A stretch of DNA of 18,186 nucleotides, taken from contig CAZDUX010000036.1 in the NCBI GenBank assembly GCA_964508715.1, positions 1-18,186 on the forward strand. Reading direction: 5' to 3'. Shown here piece by piece: positions 1-4,719 of this stretch. The notes under the pieces were generated by a model. It did not search any database. It was not told where the DNA came from and worked only from the letters and a program-made list of their open reading frames with translations. Every line of letters begins with the position of its first letter. Position 1 is the first letter of the stretch. The DNA comes from JAKALX01 sp964508715. Its GTDB lineage: Bacteria > Chloroflexota > Dehalococcoidia > Tepidiformales > Tepidiformaceae. Made by a program: the position numbers and the translations under genes.

Positions 1-225
1 CGTGAGCTCGAGCACCGCCGGCGCCTTGCCGGCCAGCTTCGAGGGTCGGGTGATCCAGGCCTCGAGCTCGACGCCGTCCCGCATCGGGATCATGCGGCTC
101 AGCTCGATGTCGTAGCCGGGGCCGACCGACTCCGCCGACGCCCCGAGGGCGGCGGTCGTGCCCGCCAGCAATCCCGCCGCCACGAAAACCCGAATGCCCC
201 ACAGCCGTGCGAGCACGCCCTTCAT
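1..225 (-). CDS. CocE/NonD-family (peptidase S15-like) hydrolase, N-terminal part, secreted
   Basis: The first 75 codons are present; the rest lies beyond base 1. The start is an ATG at 225 preceded by a strong AGGAGG at the right spacing. Residues 1 to about 32 form a signal peptide: a basic start (MKGVLARLWGIR), a hydrophobic stretch rich in Ala, Leu and Gly, and a likely Ala-X-Ala-type cleavage near GASAE. The mature start contains MRDGVELEAWITRP, which matches the opening strand of the S15 alpha/beta-hydrolase domain ('pmrDGv.L.a.i.rP') of acyl peptidases and cocaine esterase relatives. The catalytic Ser, Asp and His would lie outside the window, so activity cannot be judged. It appears to be host chromosome flanking the inserted element. 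Confidence 0.72.
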   Translation of the reverse strand, partial: MKGVLARLWGIRVFVAAGLLAGTTAALGASAESVGPGYDIELSRMIPMRDGVELEAWITRPSKLAGKAPAVLELT

Positions 226-265
226 GAACGCTTCCTCCTGATCGCGGCACCAGGCCGTAGTCAAC

Positions 266-356
266 GCCCTGCGGAAACCTCGAGCGCCAGCCTAGCGCGC
301 GACAGCGCGTTGCCGCCAGATCGCCGCCCCGCTCGCAGGGCCTTGCGGAAACCCCG
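266..356. repeat. Imperfect 17-bp direct repeat, two copies 74 bp apart
   Basis: GCCCTGCGGAAACCTCG (266-282) recurs as GCCTTGCGGAAACCCCG (340-356) with 15 of 17 bases identical. Both copies lie between the hydrolase start and the tRNA-Ser fragment. They could be promoter or regulator sites, or just a small duplication. The function is unknown. Confidence 0.4.
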
Positions 357-379
357 CAGGTTCGTGTATCTACGCCCGC

Positions 380-424
380 GGAGAGGTGCGAGAGTGGTTG
401 AATCGGGCGGTCTCGAAAGCCGCT
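380..424 (+). tRNA. tRNA-Ser (anticodon CGA), 5' half only, broken after the anticodon arm
   Basis: GGAGAGG (380-386) is a typical tRNA-Ser 5' acceptor strand. It is followed by TG, a D-arm in which CGA pairs with TCG, and an anticodon arm GCGGT-CTCGAAA-GCCGC whose loop carries CGA. A serine tRNA should continue with a long variable arm, a T-arm containing GGTTCRA and the acceptor complement CCTCTCC. None of these follow: the DNA from about 425 is unrelated. The gene therefore looks interrupted at or just after the anticodon stem, as expected when a serine-recombinase element inserts inside a tRNA gene. No 3' half was found elsewhere in the window. Loss may be tolerable because a tRNA-Ser(UGA) normally also reads UCG. 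Confidence 0.72.
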
Positions 425-480
425 CAGACACTAACCACCTCCCAGCCGGGGAAGTCCGCCAGCACCACCTAGTTGCATGA

Positions 481-509
481 AGCCCCAGCGGGTTATGCCC
501 GCCGGGGCT
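481..509. terminator. Strong GC-rich hairpin (possible terminator or element-end structure)
   Basis: AGCCCC-A-GCGGG, loop TTATG, CCCGC-C-GGGGCT gives 11 base pairs with a single A/C mismatch. No clear T-run follows on either strand, so an intrinsic terminator is possible but not proven. No gene ends immediately beside it. Confidence 0.45.
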
Positions 510-533
510 GATGTGTCTCTGGTGGCCTCAAGT

Positions 534-582
534 GGTCACGAGTAGCCCTGAATGGACTTTCACGGGGTCACAAACGGGTCAC
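534..582. repeat. Three GGTCAC direct repeats near the left junction
   Basis: GGTCAC occurs at 534-539, 566-571 and 577-582. The last two are part of a longer repeat, CGGGGTCACA and CGGGTCACA, one helical turn (11 bp) apart. Phased repeats next to an attachment site can be binding sites for a recombinase accessory or excision protein. That role is inferred from position only. Confidence 0.35.
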
Positions 583-679
583 ATCGGTTCGCCGCTTCTG
601 GCGCGTGCACAGCGGGCCAGTTGAAGATCAGATTAGGCACCGAGGCGGCGGAGCCGAAAACGACGGCGAGATCAGTCCT

Positions 680-712
680 AAGCCCTCGCGTCAGATGCAG
701 GCACGAGGGCTT
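680..712. terminator. 9-bp perfect inverted repeat, 15-nt loop
   Basis: AAGCCCTCG (680-688) pairs with CGAGGGCTT (704-712). It lies downstream of the minus-strand repressor/protease operon, beyond the first hairpin at 806-829, so it could be a second terminator for that operon. There is no strong T-run. Confidence 0.4.
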
Positions 713-805
713 CGCGTTTGAGCGGTAAGCTCCGGACACGCGCGTGCAGGCTATGCGACGGTTGACGCAGCCAAGGTCGTCGCGGGTTGTGTCCACGGCC
801 TGTTG

Positions 806-829
806 AGCAAGAGCCCGCGCGCTCTTGCT
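806..829 (-). terminator. Terminator hairpin of the Xre/ImmA operon
   Basis: AGCAAGAGC (806-814), 6-nt loop, GCTCTTGCT (821-829) is a perfect 9-bp stem. It starts on the stop codon of the minus-strand protease gene (829-831). The position argues strongly for a transcription end, although the following T-run is poor. Confidence 0.6.
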
Positions 830-1692
830 TACCAGCGGTAGCGCTTGCCGTCCGGGTTGAGACCGCCGTCGTCCTCGTCCTCGTCGGGCTCATCGCGATC
901 GGGAAGTAGCTTCGTGTGTAGCACCGTGAGAGTCCTCCCGTAGGCGCCGAGTTCGAGCACGTCTTCATGGAACTTGAGGTTCTGCGACGCGTGGTCGAAC
1001 CAAGAACACAGGTACGACGCACCTTCGATCTCGCGGGACGAAGCTGCACCGGACTTGAGCAGCTTGCCGGTTTCGGACGAGTTCGGGATCCGAGTTCCAG
1101 GCATCAGGTAGCCGGTGCCGAACCGCTTCATGCACCCGGAGGCGAGGCTATATAGGACGCGCCCATCCTCGCTGACGACGATGATGACGGGGTCGCCGGT
1201 CAGTTCTGCGTAGCGGATCGCGGTGCTCGTGAGTGAAGTCTGGAAGGTCTCACCGAAGCTCTTGATCGCGGACAGGCCGATGCCGTGCCTGCGCATCTCA
1301 CGCTGGAAGTGCTTCTCCGGCAGCAAGAGTTCCACCGCGAATGCGTCCGCCTCCTGCTCGAACCACTCCTTCGACGTGAAGTTGCTCGTGGAGACGTGGA
1401 GACCGCTCGCGTCGAAGAGGTGCGGGTGGTGATTCGTTAGCTCTCGATGCGCGATCTCGTGAGCGATCGTAAAGCGCCGAAAGCCCCCGTTGTTGACGGA
1501 TGTGGAGTAGAAGATTGCGAACTTGTCGCCGTGCTGCAGCAAGCAGCCGGAGAAGTCGTTCGTCGCGAGGGGCCGAACGGGGACCTTCAGTCGATCCGCG
1601 ATGATGAAGGGATCGAACGGCGGCGAATCGAGCTTCAGCACCGCCAGGAGGTCGCGAGCCGCTGCCGCGGCGGCCGTGCGGTCTGGCTGCAC
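829..1692 (-). CDS. ImmA/IrrE-family metallo-endopeptidase
   Basis: This 287-residue protein has the zinc-protease motif HEIAH at 78-82 and a downstream EQEADAFA block (about 112-119) that supplies the third metal ligand, as in ImmA, IrrE and COG2856 proteins. In such pairs the protease cleaves its partner Xre repressor after a damage or phage signal and releases repression. The C-terminal 130 or so residues are less conserved and end in a very acidic stretch (DRDEPDEDEDDGG); they may sense the signal. The GTG start at 1692 is chosen because AAGGA lies 8 nt upstream and the gap from the repressor stop is only 4 nt, which indicates one operon and coupled translation. A terminator hairpin begins on its stop codon. 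The family call is firm; the target is inferred from adjacency. Confidence 0.88.
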   Translation of the reverse strand: MQPDRTAAAAAARDLLAVLKLDSPPFDPFIIADRLKVPVRPLATNDFSGCLLQHGDKFAIFYSTSVNNGGFRRFTIAHEIAHRELTNHHPHLFDASGLHVSTSNFTSKEWFEQEADAFAVELLLPEKHFQREMRRHGIGLSAIKSFGETFQTSLTSTAIRYAELTGDPVIIVVSEDGRVLYSLASGCMKRFGTGYLMPGTRIPNSSETGKLLKSGAASSREIEGASYLCSWFDHASQNLKFHEDVLELGAYGRTLTVLHTKLLPDRDEPDEDEDDGGLNPDGKRYRW

Positions 1693-1696
1693 GGAG

Positions 1697-2038
1697 TCAG
1701 TCCTTGCGCTTCTCGTCGTCCATCTTCTTCAACTCCTCCGTCATCTTGGCAAAGGCCCTCAAGCTAGCATCGCTCATGCCAGCGAGATTGCGGAAGATGG
1801 CGCGGGTCTCTGGACCGCTCGGCTCGGGCTCATCCTCGCGTCCGAGCAGGTAGTCGATTCGGACCTCGAGAGCATCGGCCAGGCGCTGGATCGTGGTCGT
1901 TCCCGGGGTCCGGATGCCTGTCTCGAAATGGGAGATGCTCGCGGCCGGCAGACCGGCCTTGTCGCCAAGTTCTGCCTGCGTAAGTCCGCGCGTCTCACGG
2001 ATTTGACGGAGCCTACCGGGGAGTGGGTCCTTGGGCAT
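1697..2038 (-). CDS. Xre-family helix-turn-helix transcriptional repressor
   Basis: The protein has 113 residues from the ATG at 2038. Residues about 8-62 are a classic lambda-Cro/Xre HTH domain: RLRQIRETRGLTQAELGDKA, then the recognition helix around LPAASISHFETG and the closing helix TIQRLADALEVRIDYLL. The C-terminal 50 residues are charged and helical (ending KKMDDEKRKD), a plausible protease-sensitive tail. A GTG at 2089 would add 17 residues, but the family normally begins a few residues before the first helix, and the longer start would overlap the operator-like dyad. Encoded directly before the ImmA-type protease, it matches the ImmR/ImmA arrangement of integrative elements. It is divergent from the ubiquitin-like operon and may repress it as well as itself. 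Confidence 0.88.
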   Translation of the reverse strand: MPKDPLPGRLRQIRETRGLTQAELGDKAGLPAASISHFETGIRTPGTTTIQRLADALEVRIDYLLGREDEPEPSGPETRAIFRNLAGMSDASLRAFAKMTEELKKMDDEKRKD

Positions 2039-2052
2039 TTGCACTCTACGAG

Positions 2053-2078
2053 TTTGCCGTGCTAAGCTGTACGGCGAA
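2053..2078. promoter_or_regulatory. Operator-like dyad between the repressor and the ubiquitin-like operon
   Basis: TTTGCCGT (2053-2060), 10-nt spacer, ACGGCGAA (2071-2078): the arms match at 7 of 8 positions, with a perfect GCCGT/ACGGC core (2056-2060 and 2071-2075). It lies 15 nt upstream of the repressor ATG in the divergent intergenic region. The size and place are those of an Xre autoregulatory operator. Binding is inferred. Confidence 0.5.
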
Positions 2079-2123
2079 TCGGAGGCCACAGGTCGGTGGC
2101 CGCCCTTCTTGATGGCCGGTGCC

Positions 2124-2129
2124 TATACT
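2124..2129 (+). promoter_or_regulatory. Probable -10 element of the ubiquitin-like operon
   Basis: TATACT is the best -10 match in the divergent region. A TTGATG at 2109-2114 is too close to act as its -35 (9 nt), and nothing good lies 16-18 nt upstream, so the promoter may be weak or need an activator. Transcription from here would give a leader of about 120 nt containing the large hairpin at 2179-2219. Confidence 0.4.
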
Positions 2130-2178
2130 ACTTCGCCATGCTGCGCGCTGTCAACGAGGACATGAGGTCTGCTCCGCC

Positions 2179-2219
2179 GCCCGCATGCGACCCGACAGGG
2201 GGTCGGGCCGCATGCGGGC
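2179..2219 (+). promoter_or_regulatory. Very strong leader hairpin upstream of the ubiquitin-like operon
   Basis: GCCCGCATGCG-A-CCCGAC pairs with GTCGGG-C-CGCATGCGGGC around a 5-nt loop (2197-2201). That is 17 base pairs with one A/C mismatch. It sits about 40 nt before the first gene of the operon. No T-run follows, so it is not a standard terminator. It could be an attenuator, a protein-binding RNA element, an RNA-stability element or a DNA dyad. Confidence 0.6.
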
Positions 2220-2257
2220 GGGGCGAGGGCAGCAGGACCGAGGAAGGGGAAAGTGGC

Positions 2258-2452
2258 ATGTCCACCACCCTTACGCCGATCGGCTCGACATTCCGGACCG
2301 GGGAGAAGAACCCCGTCTCCGGAGTGTTCGCGTGCGTTCGGTGCGAGAACGCTGGACGGGCGAATACGATTCCGCTCTCCAAGGGCGAGACGTTTCCTCC
2401 GTGCAGCAAGTGCAGCAGCGGCGTGACGTGGCGGTTGGTCCGCTACGCCTAG
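2258..2452 (+). CDS. Small protein with two CxxC pairs (YjzC-like pattern), first gene of the ubiquitin-like operon
   Basis: The 64-residue protein starts at the ATG at 2258, chosen because AGGAAGGGG lies just upstream; an open frame extends to 2096 but runs through the leader hairpin. Visible features are TGEKNPVSGVF (14-24), CVRC (26-29), KGETFPPCSKC (42-52) and a TWRLV ending. The two CxxC pairs should bind one zinc as a small ribbon. The order 'GEK.P.SG....L.KGE.FPP....W.LV' resembles my recollection of the YjzC-like family, whose function is unknown. It is separated from the ubiquitin-like gene by 101 nt containing a GC hairpin, so it could be co-transcribed at a different level or be independent. 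Confidence 0.72.
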   Translation: MSTTLTPIGSTFRTGEKNPVSGVFACVRCENAGRANTIPLSKGETFPPCSKCSSGVTWRLVRYA

Positions 2453-2470
2453 CGTGGGGCGGCGGGTGCG

Positions 2471-2492
2471 GGGCCCGGTAGCGGCCGGGCCC
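2471..2492 (+). terminator. GC hairpin between the small CxxC gene and the ubiquitin-like gene
   Basis: GGGCCCGG (2471-2478), loop TAGCGG, CCGGGCCC (2485-2492) forms 8 perfect G-C pairs 19 nt after the stop codon. There is no T-run. It may be a partial terminator or processing site that sets different expression of the first gene and the following four. Confidence 0.45.
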
Positions 2493-2553
2493 GGCCCGTC
2501 ATCGTGCATTACTACCTGCCTTCGCGCAAGAGGGCAGCAAGGAGATTCCAACG

Positions 2554-2820
2554 ATGAGCGATGTTCAGGTGGCCACGGAGGCCGAGAAGAAGGACCACCC
2601 CCAGAAGAAGGTGCGGGTGACGGTGGATGGCAAGCCACACGAGGTGCGTCCCGGCACGTACGTGGTGTCGGAGTTCAAGAAGGAGGTCAAGGTCGACCCC
2701 TCGCTCGAGCTCGATCAGGTGATCGACGGGCAGTTCGTCCCGCTCGATAACACCGCCTCGATCGAGATCAAGGGCGGCGAGGTGTTCGTCAGCCACGTGC
2801 CGCAGGGGGGATCGTCGTAA
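2554..2820 (+). CDS. Ubiquitin-like modifier (Multi_ubiq-type domain, single copy)
   Basis: This 88-residue protein begins at an ATG 9 nt after AAGGAG. Residues 1-19 are a charged, probably flexible tail. Residues about 20-82 form one beta-grasp ubiquitin-like domain of the bacterial multiubiquitin type: VRVTVDGKPHEV, then a helix region, then LDQVIDGQFVPLDN and GGEVFVSHV. The C-terminus is P-Q-G-G-S-S, so a di-glycine (85-86) is followed by two residues that would have to be removed before activation, as in ubiquitin precursors. The JAMM protease two genes downstream is the obvious processor. Its TAA overlaps the ATG of the E2-like gene (TAATG), indicating translational coupling. The family call rests on the C-terminal pattern and on the E2/JAMM/E1 neighbours. 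Confidence 0.85.
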   Translation: MSDVQVATEAEKKDHPQKKVRVTVDGKPHEVRPGTYVVSEFKKEVKVDPSLELDQVIDGQFVPLDNTASIEIKGGEVFVSHVPQGGSS

Positions 2821-3149
2821 TGGCGGAGGCCCTGGACGAGCTTCAGGAGCTGCGGGCCGTGTGCCCCGGCGCCGTGGAGATGAGCGAGGCGGGGGTGCGG
2901 TACATCTTCCTGCCGAAGCTGAGCGTTCCGGGGGTCGGGGAACTGGACGGCCTGCTGCGCCCGCAGCAGGCCGCCGGCGACGGCTACGTCACCCGGCTCT
3001 ACCTGTCGGCGCCGGTGGCGGGGAAGGGACAGAACTGGAGCACGCAGCGCATCCTCGACCGGACTTGGCACACCTGGTCATGGAACAACGTGCCGCCTAG
3101 CTACCGGCTGTCTCAGATCCTCACCAACCACCTGCGCGCACTGCGATGA
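2820..3149 (+). CDS. E2/UBC-like protein (Prok-E2_E-like)
   Basis: This 109-residue protein starts within the stop codon of the modifier gene. Its pattern of LP near residue 31, a central strand RLYLSAP (59-65), then NW at 72-73 and RTWHTWSW (81-88) resembles the compact bacterial 'E2/UBC family' proteins encoded beside multiubiquitin genes, which typically carry a 'TWQRWS'-like block. The only cysteine is Cys15 near the N-terminus; none lies where the catalytic cysteine of a classical E2 should be. It may therefore use Cys15, use another nucleophile, or be a non-catalytic scaffold. It overlaps the JAMM gene by 4 nt (ATGA). The family assignment is fairly confident from motif plus context; the biochemical role is uncertain. 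Confidence 0.72.
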   Translation: MAEALDELQELRAVCPGAVEMSEAGVRYIFLPKLSVPGVGELDGLLRPQQAAGDGYVTRLYLSAPVAGKGQNWSTQRILDRTWHTWSWNNVPPSYRLSQILTNHLRALR

Positions 3150-3658
3150 CAATCCACCTCAAGATGACGCGGGACCTGCTGGGACGCGTTCGCGACGACC
3201 TGGCGCGGCCGCACGAGTTCGCGCTTGAGCGGGTCGGGTTTCTGACGGCACGGCCGGGGCGACTCCACGACGGCGGCCTCGTGCTGGTCGTCAGCGGTTA
3301 CCTGCCCGTGGCGGACGAGGACTACCTCGACCGGCCAGGGTACGGCGCGCTGATGGGCCCGGCGGCGATCCGGAAGGCACTGCAGCACACCTACAACAAC
3401 CCCGTCAGCATGATCCACGTCCACGAGCACTTTGGCCGCGGCCGCCCGGGATTCAGCCGCACGGATGAGCGAGAGATGCGACAATTCGTGCCCGACTTCT
3501 TCAACGCGCGGGCGAGCATGCCGCATGGGGCCATGGTGCTGAATGAGGACTCTGCTTACGGATACTGCTGGCTGGGCAGGACCGACGGGCCGCACGTGGT
3601 CACTCACATCACCGTGATCGGGAAGCCGATGCAGACGATCGGGGGACATGATGGCTGA
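3146..3658 (+). CDS. JAMM/MPN metalloprotease (deubiquitinase-like)
   Basis: The 170-residue protein carries the JAMM zinc signature: Glu29 in ALERVGFL, then HVHEH (91-95) and a Ser-x-x-Asp at 104-107 in PGFSRTDERE. The HxH to Ser spacing is eight residues if HEH (93-95) is used, against seven in Rpn11/AMSH-type proteins, so the loop is slightly long, while all metal ligands are present. These enzymes cut after a terminal di-glycine. Here it can mature the modifier (removing Ser-Ser) and could also remove it from targets. It overlaps the E2-like gene by 4 nt and the E1-like gene by 11 nt, so the four genes behave as one translational unit. Confidence 0.88.
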   Translation: MTIHLKMTRDLLGRVRDDLARPHEFALERVGFLTARPGRLHDGGLVLVVSGYLPVADEDYLDRPGYGALMGPAAIRKALQHTYNNPVSMIHVHEHFGRGRPGFSRTDEREMRQFVPDFFNARASMPHGAMVLNEDSAYGYCWLGRTDGPHVVTHITVIGKPMQTIGGHDG

Positions 3659-4451
3659 GCGCTTCTCGCGGCAGAATTTCCTGGGCGAGAGTAGTGAGGA
3701 CACCTTCCGGTCCCTCACGGTGGCCGCTATTGGGCTCGGTGGCGGGGGGTCCCACGTGGTGCAGCAGCTCGCGCATGTGGGCATCGGCCACTTCCTGATC
3801 TTCGATCCCCAACGGATCGACGACTCCAACCTGAACCGACTTGTCGGCGCGACCGCCGCGGACGTGGCTGCTGAGGAATGGAAGACGGAGGTTGCCCGGC
3901 GTCTCATCGTCGGCATCAACCCGACGGCCGAGGTGGTCGAGATCCGGGACGACTGGCGGATCGACGCGATGCGCCTGCGTGACTGCGACGTGATCGTCGG
4001 CTGCGTCGACACGTACCAGGCGCGGAGCGAGCTAGAAATCCAGGCGCGGCGCTACCTGATCCCGTACATCGACATCGGAATGGACGTCCACCCGCAAGGA
4101 GGCGACGGCCACGTGGTGGCCGGCCAGGTCATCCTGTCGATGCCGGGACGGGCATGCATGCGCTGCATGGGCTTCTTGCGGGACGAACTGCTGGCGGATG
4201 AAGCACGGCGCTACGGTGAGGCAGGCCCCCGGCCGCAGGTCGTCTGGCCGAACGGGGTCTTAGCGTCGCTTGCGGTCGGTACGGTCGTGCAGCTCTTCAC
4301 TCCGTGGCACGTGCGCGCCGACCTGCAGCCATATCTTGAGTTCGATGGCAACAGGCAGACGGTGCTGGCGAGCAACCGCCTGCTCGCCGTCGGGAGCAAG
4401 TGCCCGCACTTCTCCGAGAACGACCTCGGCGATCCCTGGTTTGCGATGTAG
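3648..4451 (+). CDS. E1-like ThiF/MoeB-family adenylating enzyme
   Basis: The 267-residue protein has the full adenylation core: GLGGGGSH (29-36) for ATP binding, FDPQRIDDSNLNR (52-64) with the Asp and Asn-Arg of the active site, Lys79 and the VDTYQAR block (120-126). A CMRC pair (170-173) and Cys252 near the C-terminus may bind zinc, although the usual second CxxC is reduced to one Cys. There is no separate catalytic-cysteine domain as in eukaryotic E1; the size is that of ThiF/MoeB. It would adenylate the exposed di-glycine of the modifier. Two ATGs (3648, 3651) are possible starts behind GGGGG. It is the last gene of the overlapping set. Confidence 0.9.
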   Translation: MMAERFSRQNFLGESSEDTFRSLTVAAIGLGGGGSHVVQQLAHVGIGHFLIFDPQRIDDSNLNRLVGATAADVAAEEWKTEVARRLIVGINPTAEVVEIRDDWRIDAMRLRDCDVIVGCVDTYQARSELEIQARRYLIPYIDIGMDVHPQGGDGHVVAGQVILSMPGRACMRCMGFLRDELLADEARRYGEAGPRPQVVWPNGVLASLAVGTVVQLFTPWHVRADLQPYLEFDGNRQTVLASNRLLAVGSKCPHFSENDLGDPWFAM

Positions 4452-4683
4452 GGTCAGGCGCCACTTCTTCCGCGTTGTTCTGCGGACCTCATCGAGCGTG
4501 TCGACGCCATATCGATCCCGAAGGGTCTCCAGTCGCGTTCGCGGGTTCGCTATCTTGAACTCCGGCAGACCTCGGCGAGGCTGCGCGTGAGGGCCGGGGG
4601 CGCTGAGGAAGTTCGCCGCGCTGCACGGCGGCCGTTGCGCTGGCGGCGTGGCGTCCCCGTCGCGACGCCCTCGCCGCCGACGG
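4452..4683. other. Gene-poor spacer after the ubiquitin-like operon
   Basis: No frame here has a start, ribosome site and plausible protein together. One minus-strand frame over about 4430-4590 has protein-like composition (for example RLETLRDRYGVDTLDEVRR) but no start codon, and it runs into the E1 gene on the opposite strand. It may be a decayed fragment or chance. A short dyad GGCGTC/GACGCC lies near 4650-4670. Confidence 0.35.
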
Positions 4684-4712
4684 TTGCGGACGTGGGTGTC
4701 CTGCGCTATCAG
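4684..4712 (+). promoter_or_regulatory. Promoter giving an apparently leaderless mRNA
   Basis: TTGCGG (4684-4689), 17-nt spacer, TATCAG (4707-4712). The predicted transcription start, 7-8 nt downstream, coincides with the ATG at 4720. No Shine-Dalgarno sequence precedes that ATG, which fits leaderless translation. Confidence 0.55.
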
Positions 4713-4719
4713 TCAACTC

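Larger units (their letters stand above)
425..805. other. Gene-free left end of the element
   Basis: No open frame here has a convincing start, ribosome site or recognisable protein. The stretch holds a strong hairpin (481-509), three GGTCAC repeats (534-582), a second hairpin (680-712) and, at its right edge, the terminator of the ImmA/repressor operon. Such repeat-rich non-coding DNA beside an attachment site is typical of element ends. Confidence 0.5.

Noticed and set aside
560..796. Minus-strand 78-codon open frame at the left end
   Set aside because: It covers the GGTCAC repeats and the 680-712 hairpin, has no ribosome site and its sequence is not protein-like.
678..1049. Minus-strand 123-codon frame overlapping the ImmA-type gene
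   Set aside because: Ser/Arg/Thr-rich composition is the shadow of the real gene in another frame, and it runs through the terminator hairpin.
2096..2257. N-terminal extension of the two-CxxC protein to 2096
   Set aside because: It would translate the 17-bp leader hairpin; the ATG at 2258 has a clear AGGAAGGGG site and begins where the conserved-looking protein begins.
3113..4012. Long minus-strand frame (299 codons) under the JAMM and E1 genes
   Set aside because: Both plus-strand genes have clear catalytic motifs; the minus frame is Arg/His/Val-rich shadow typical of GC-rich DNA.
4430..4592. Minus-strand protein-like stretch (RLETLRDRYGVDTLDEVRR) after the E1 gene
   Set aside because: No start codon or ribosome site in frame, and it continues into the opposite strand of the E1 gene. 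It could be a relic, but evidence is too thin to call a pseudogene.
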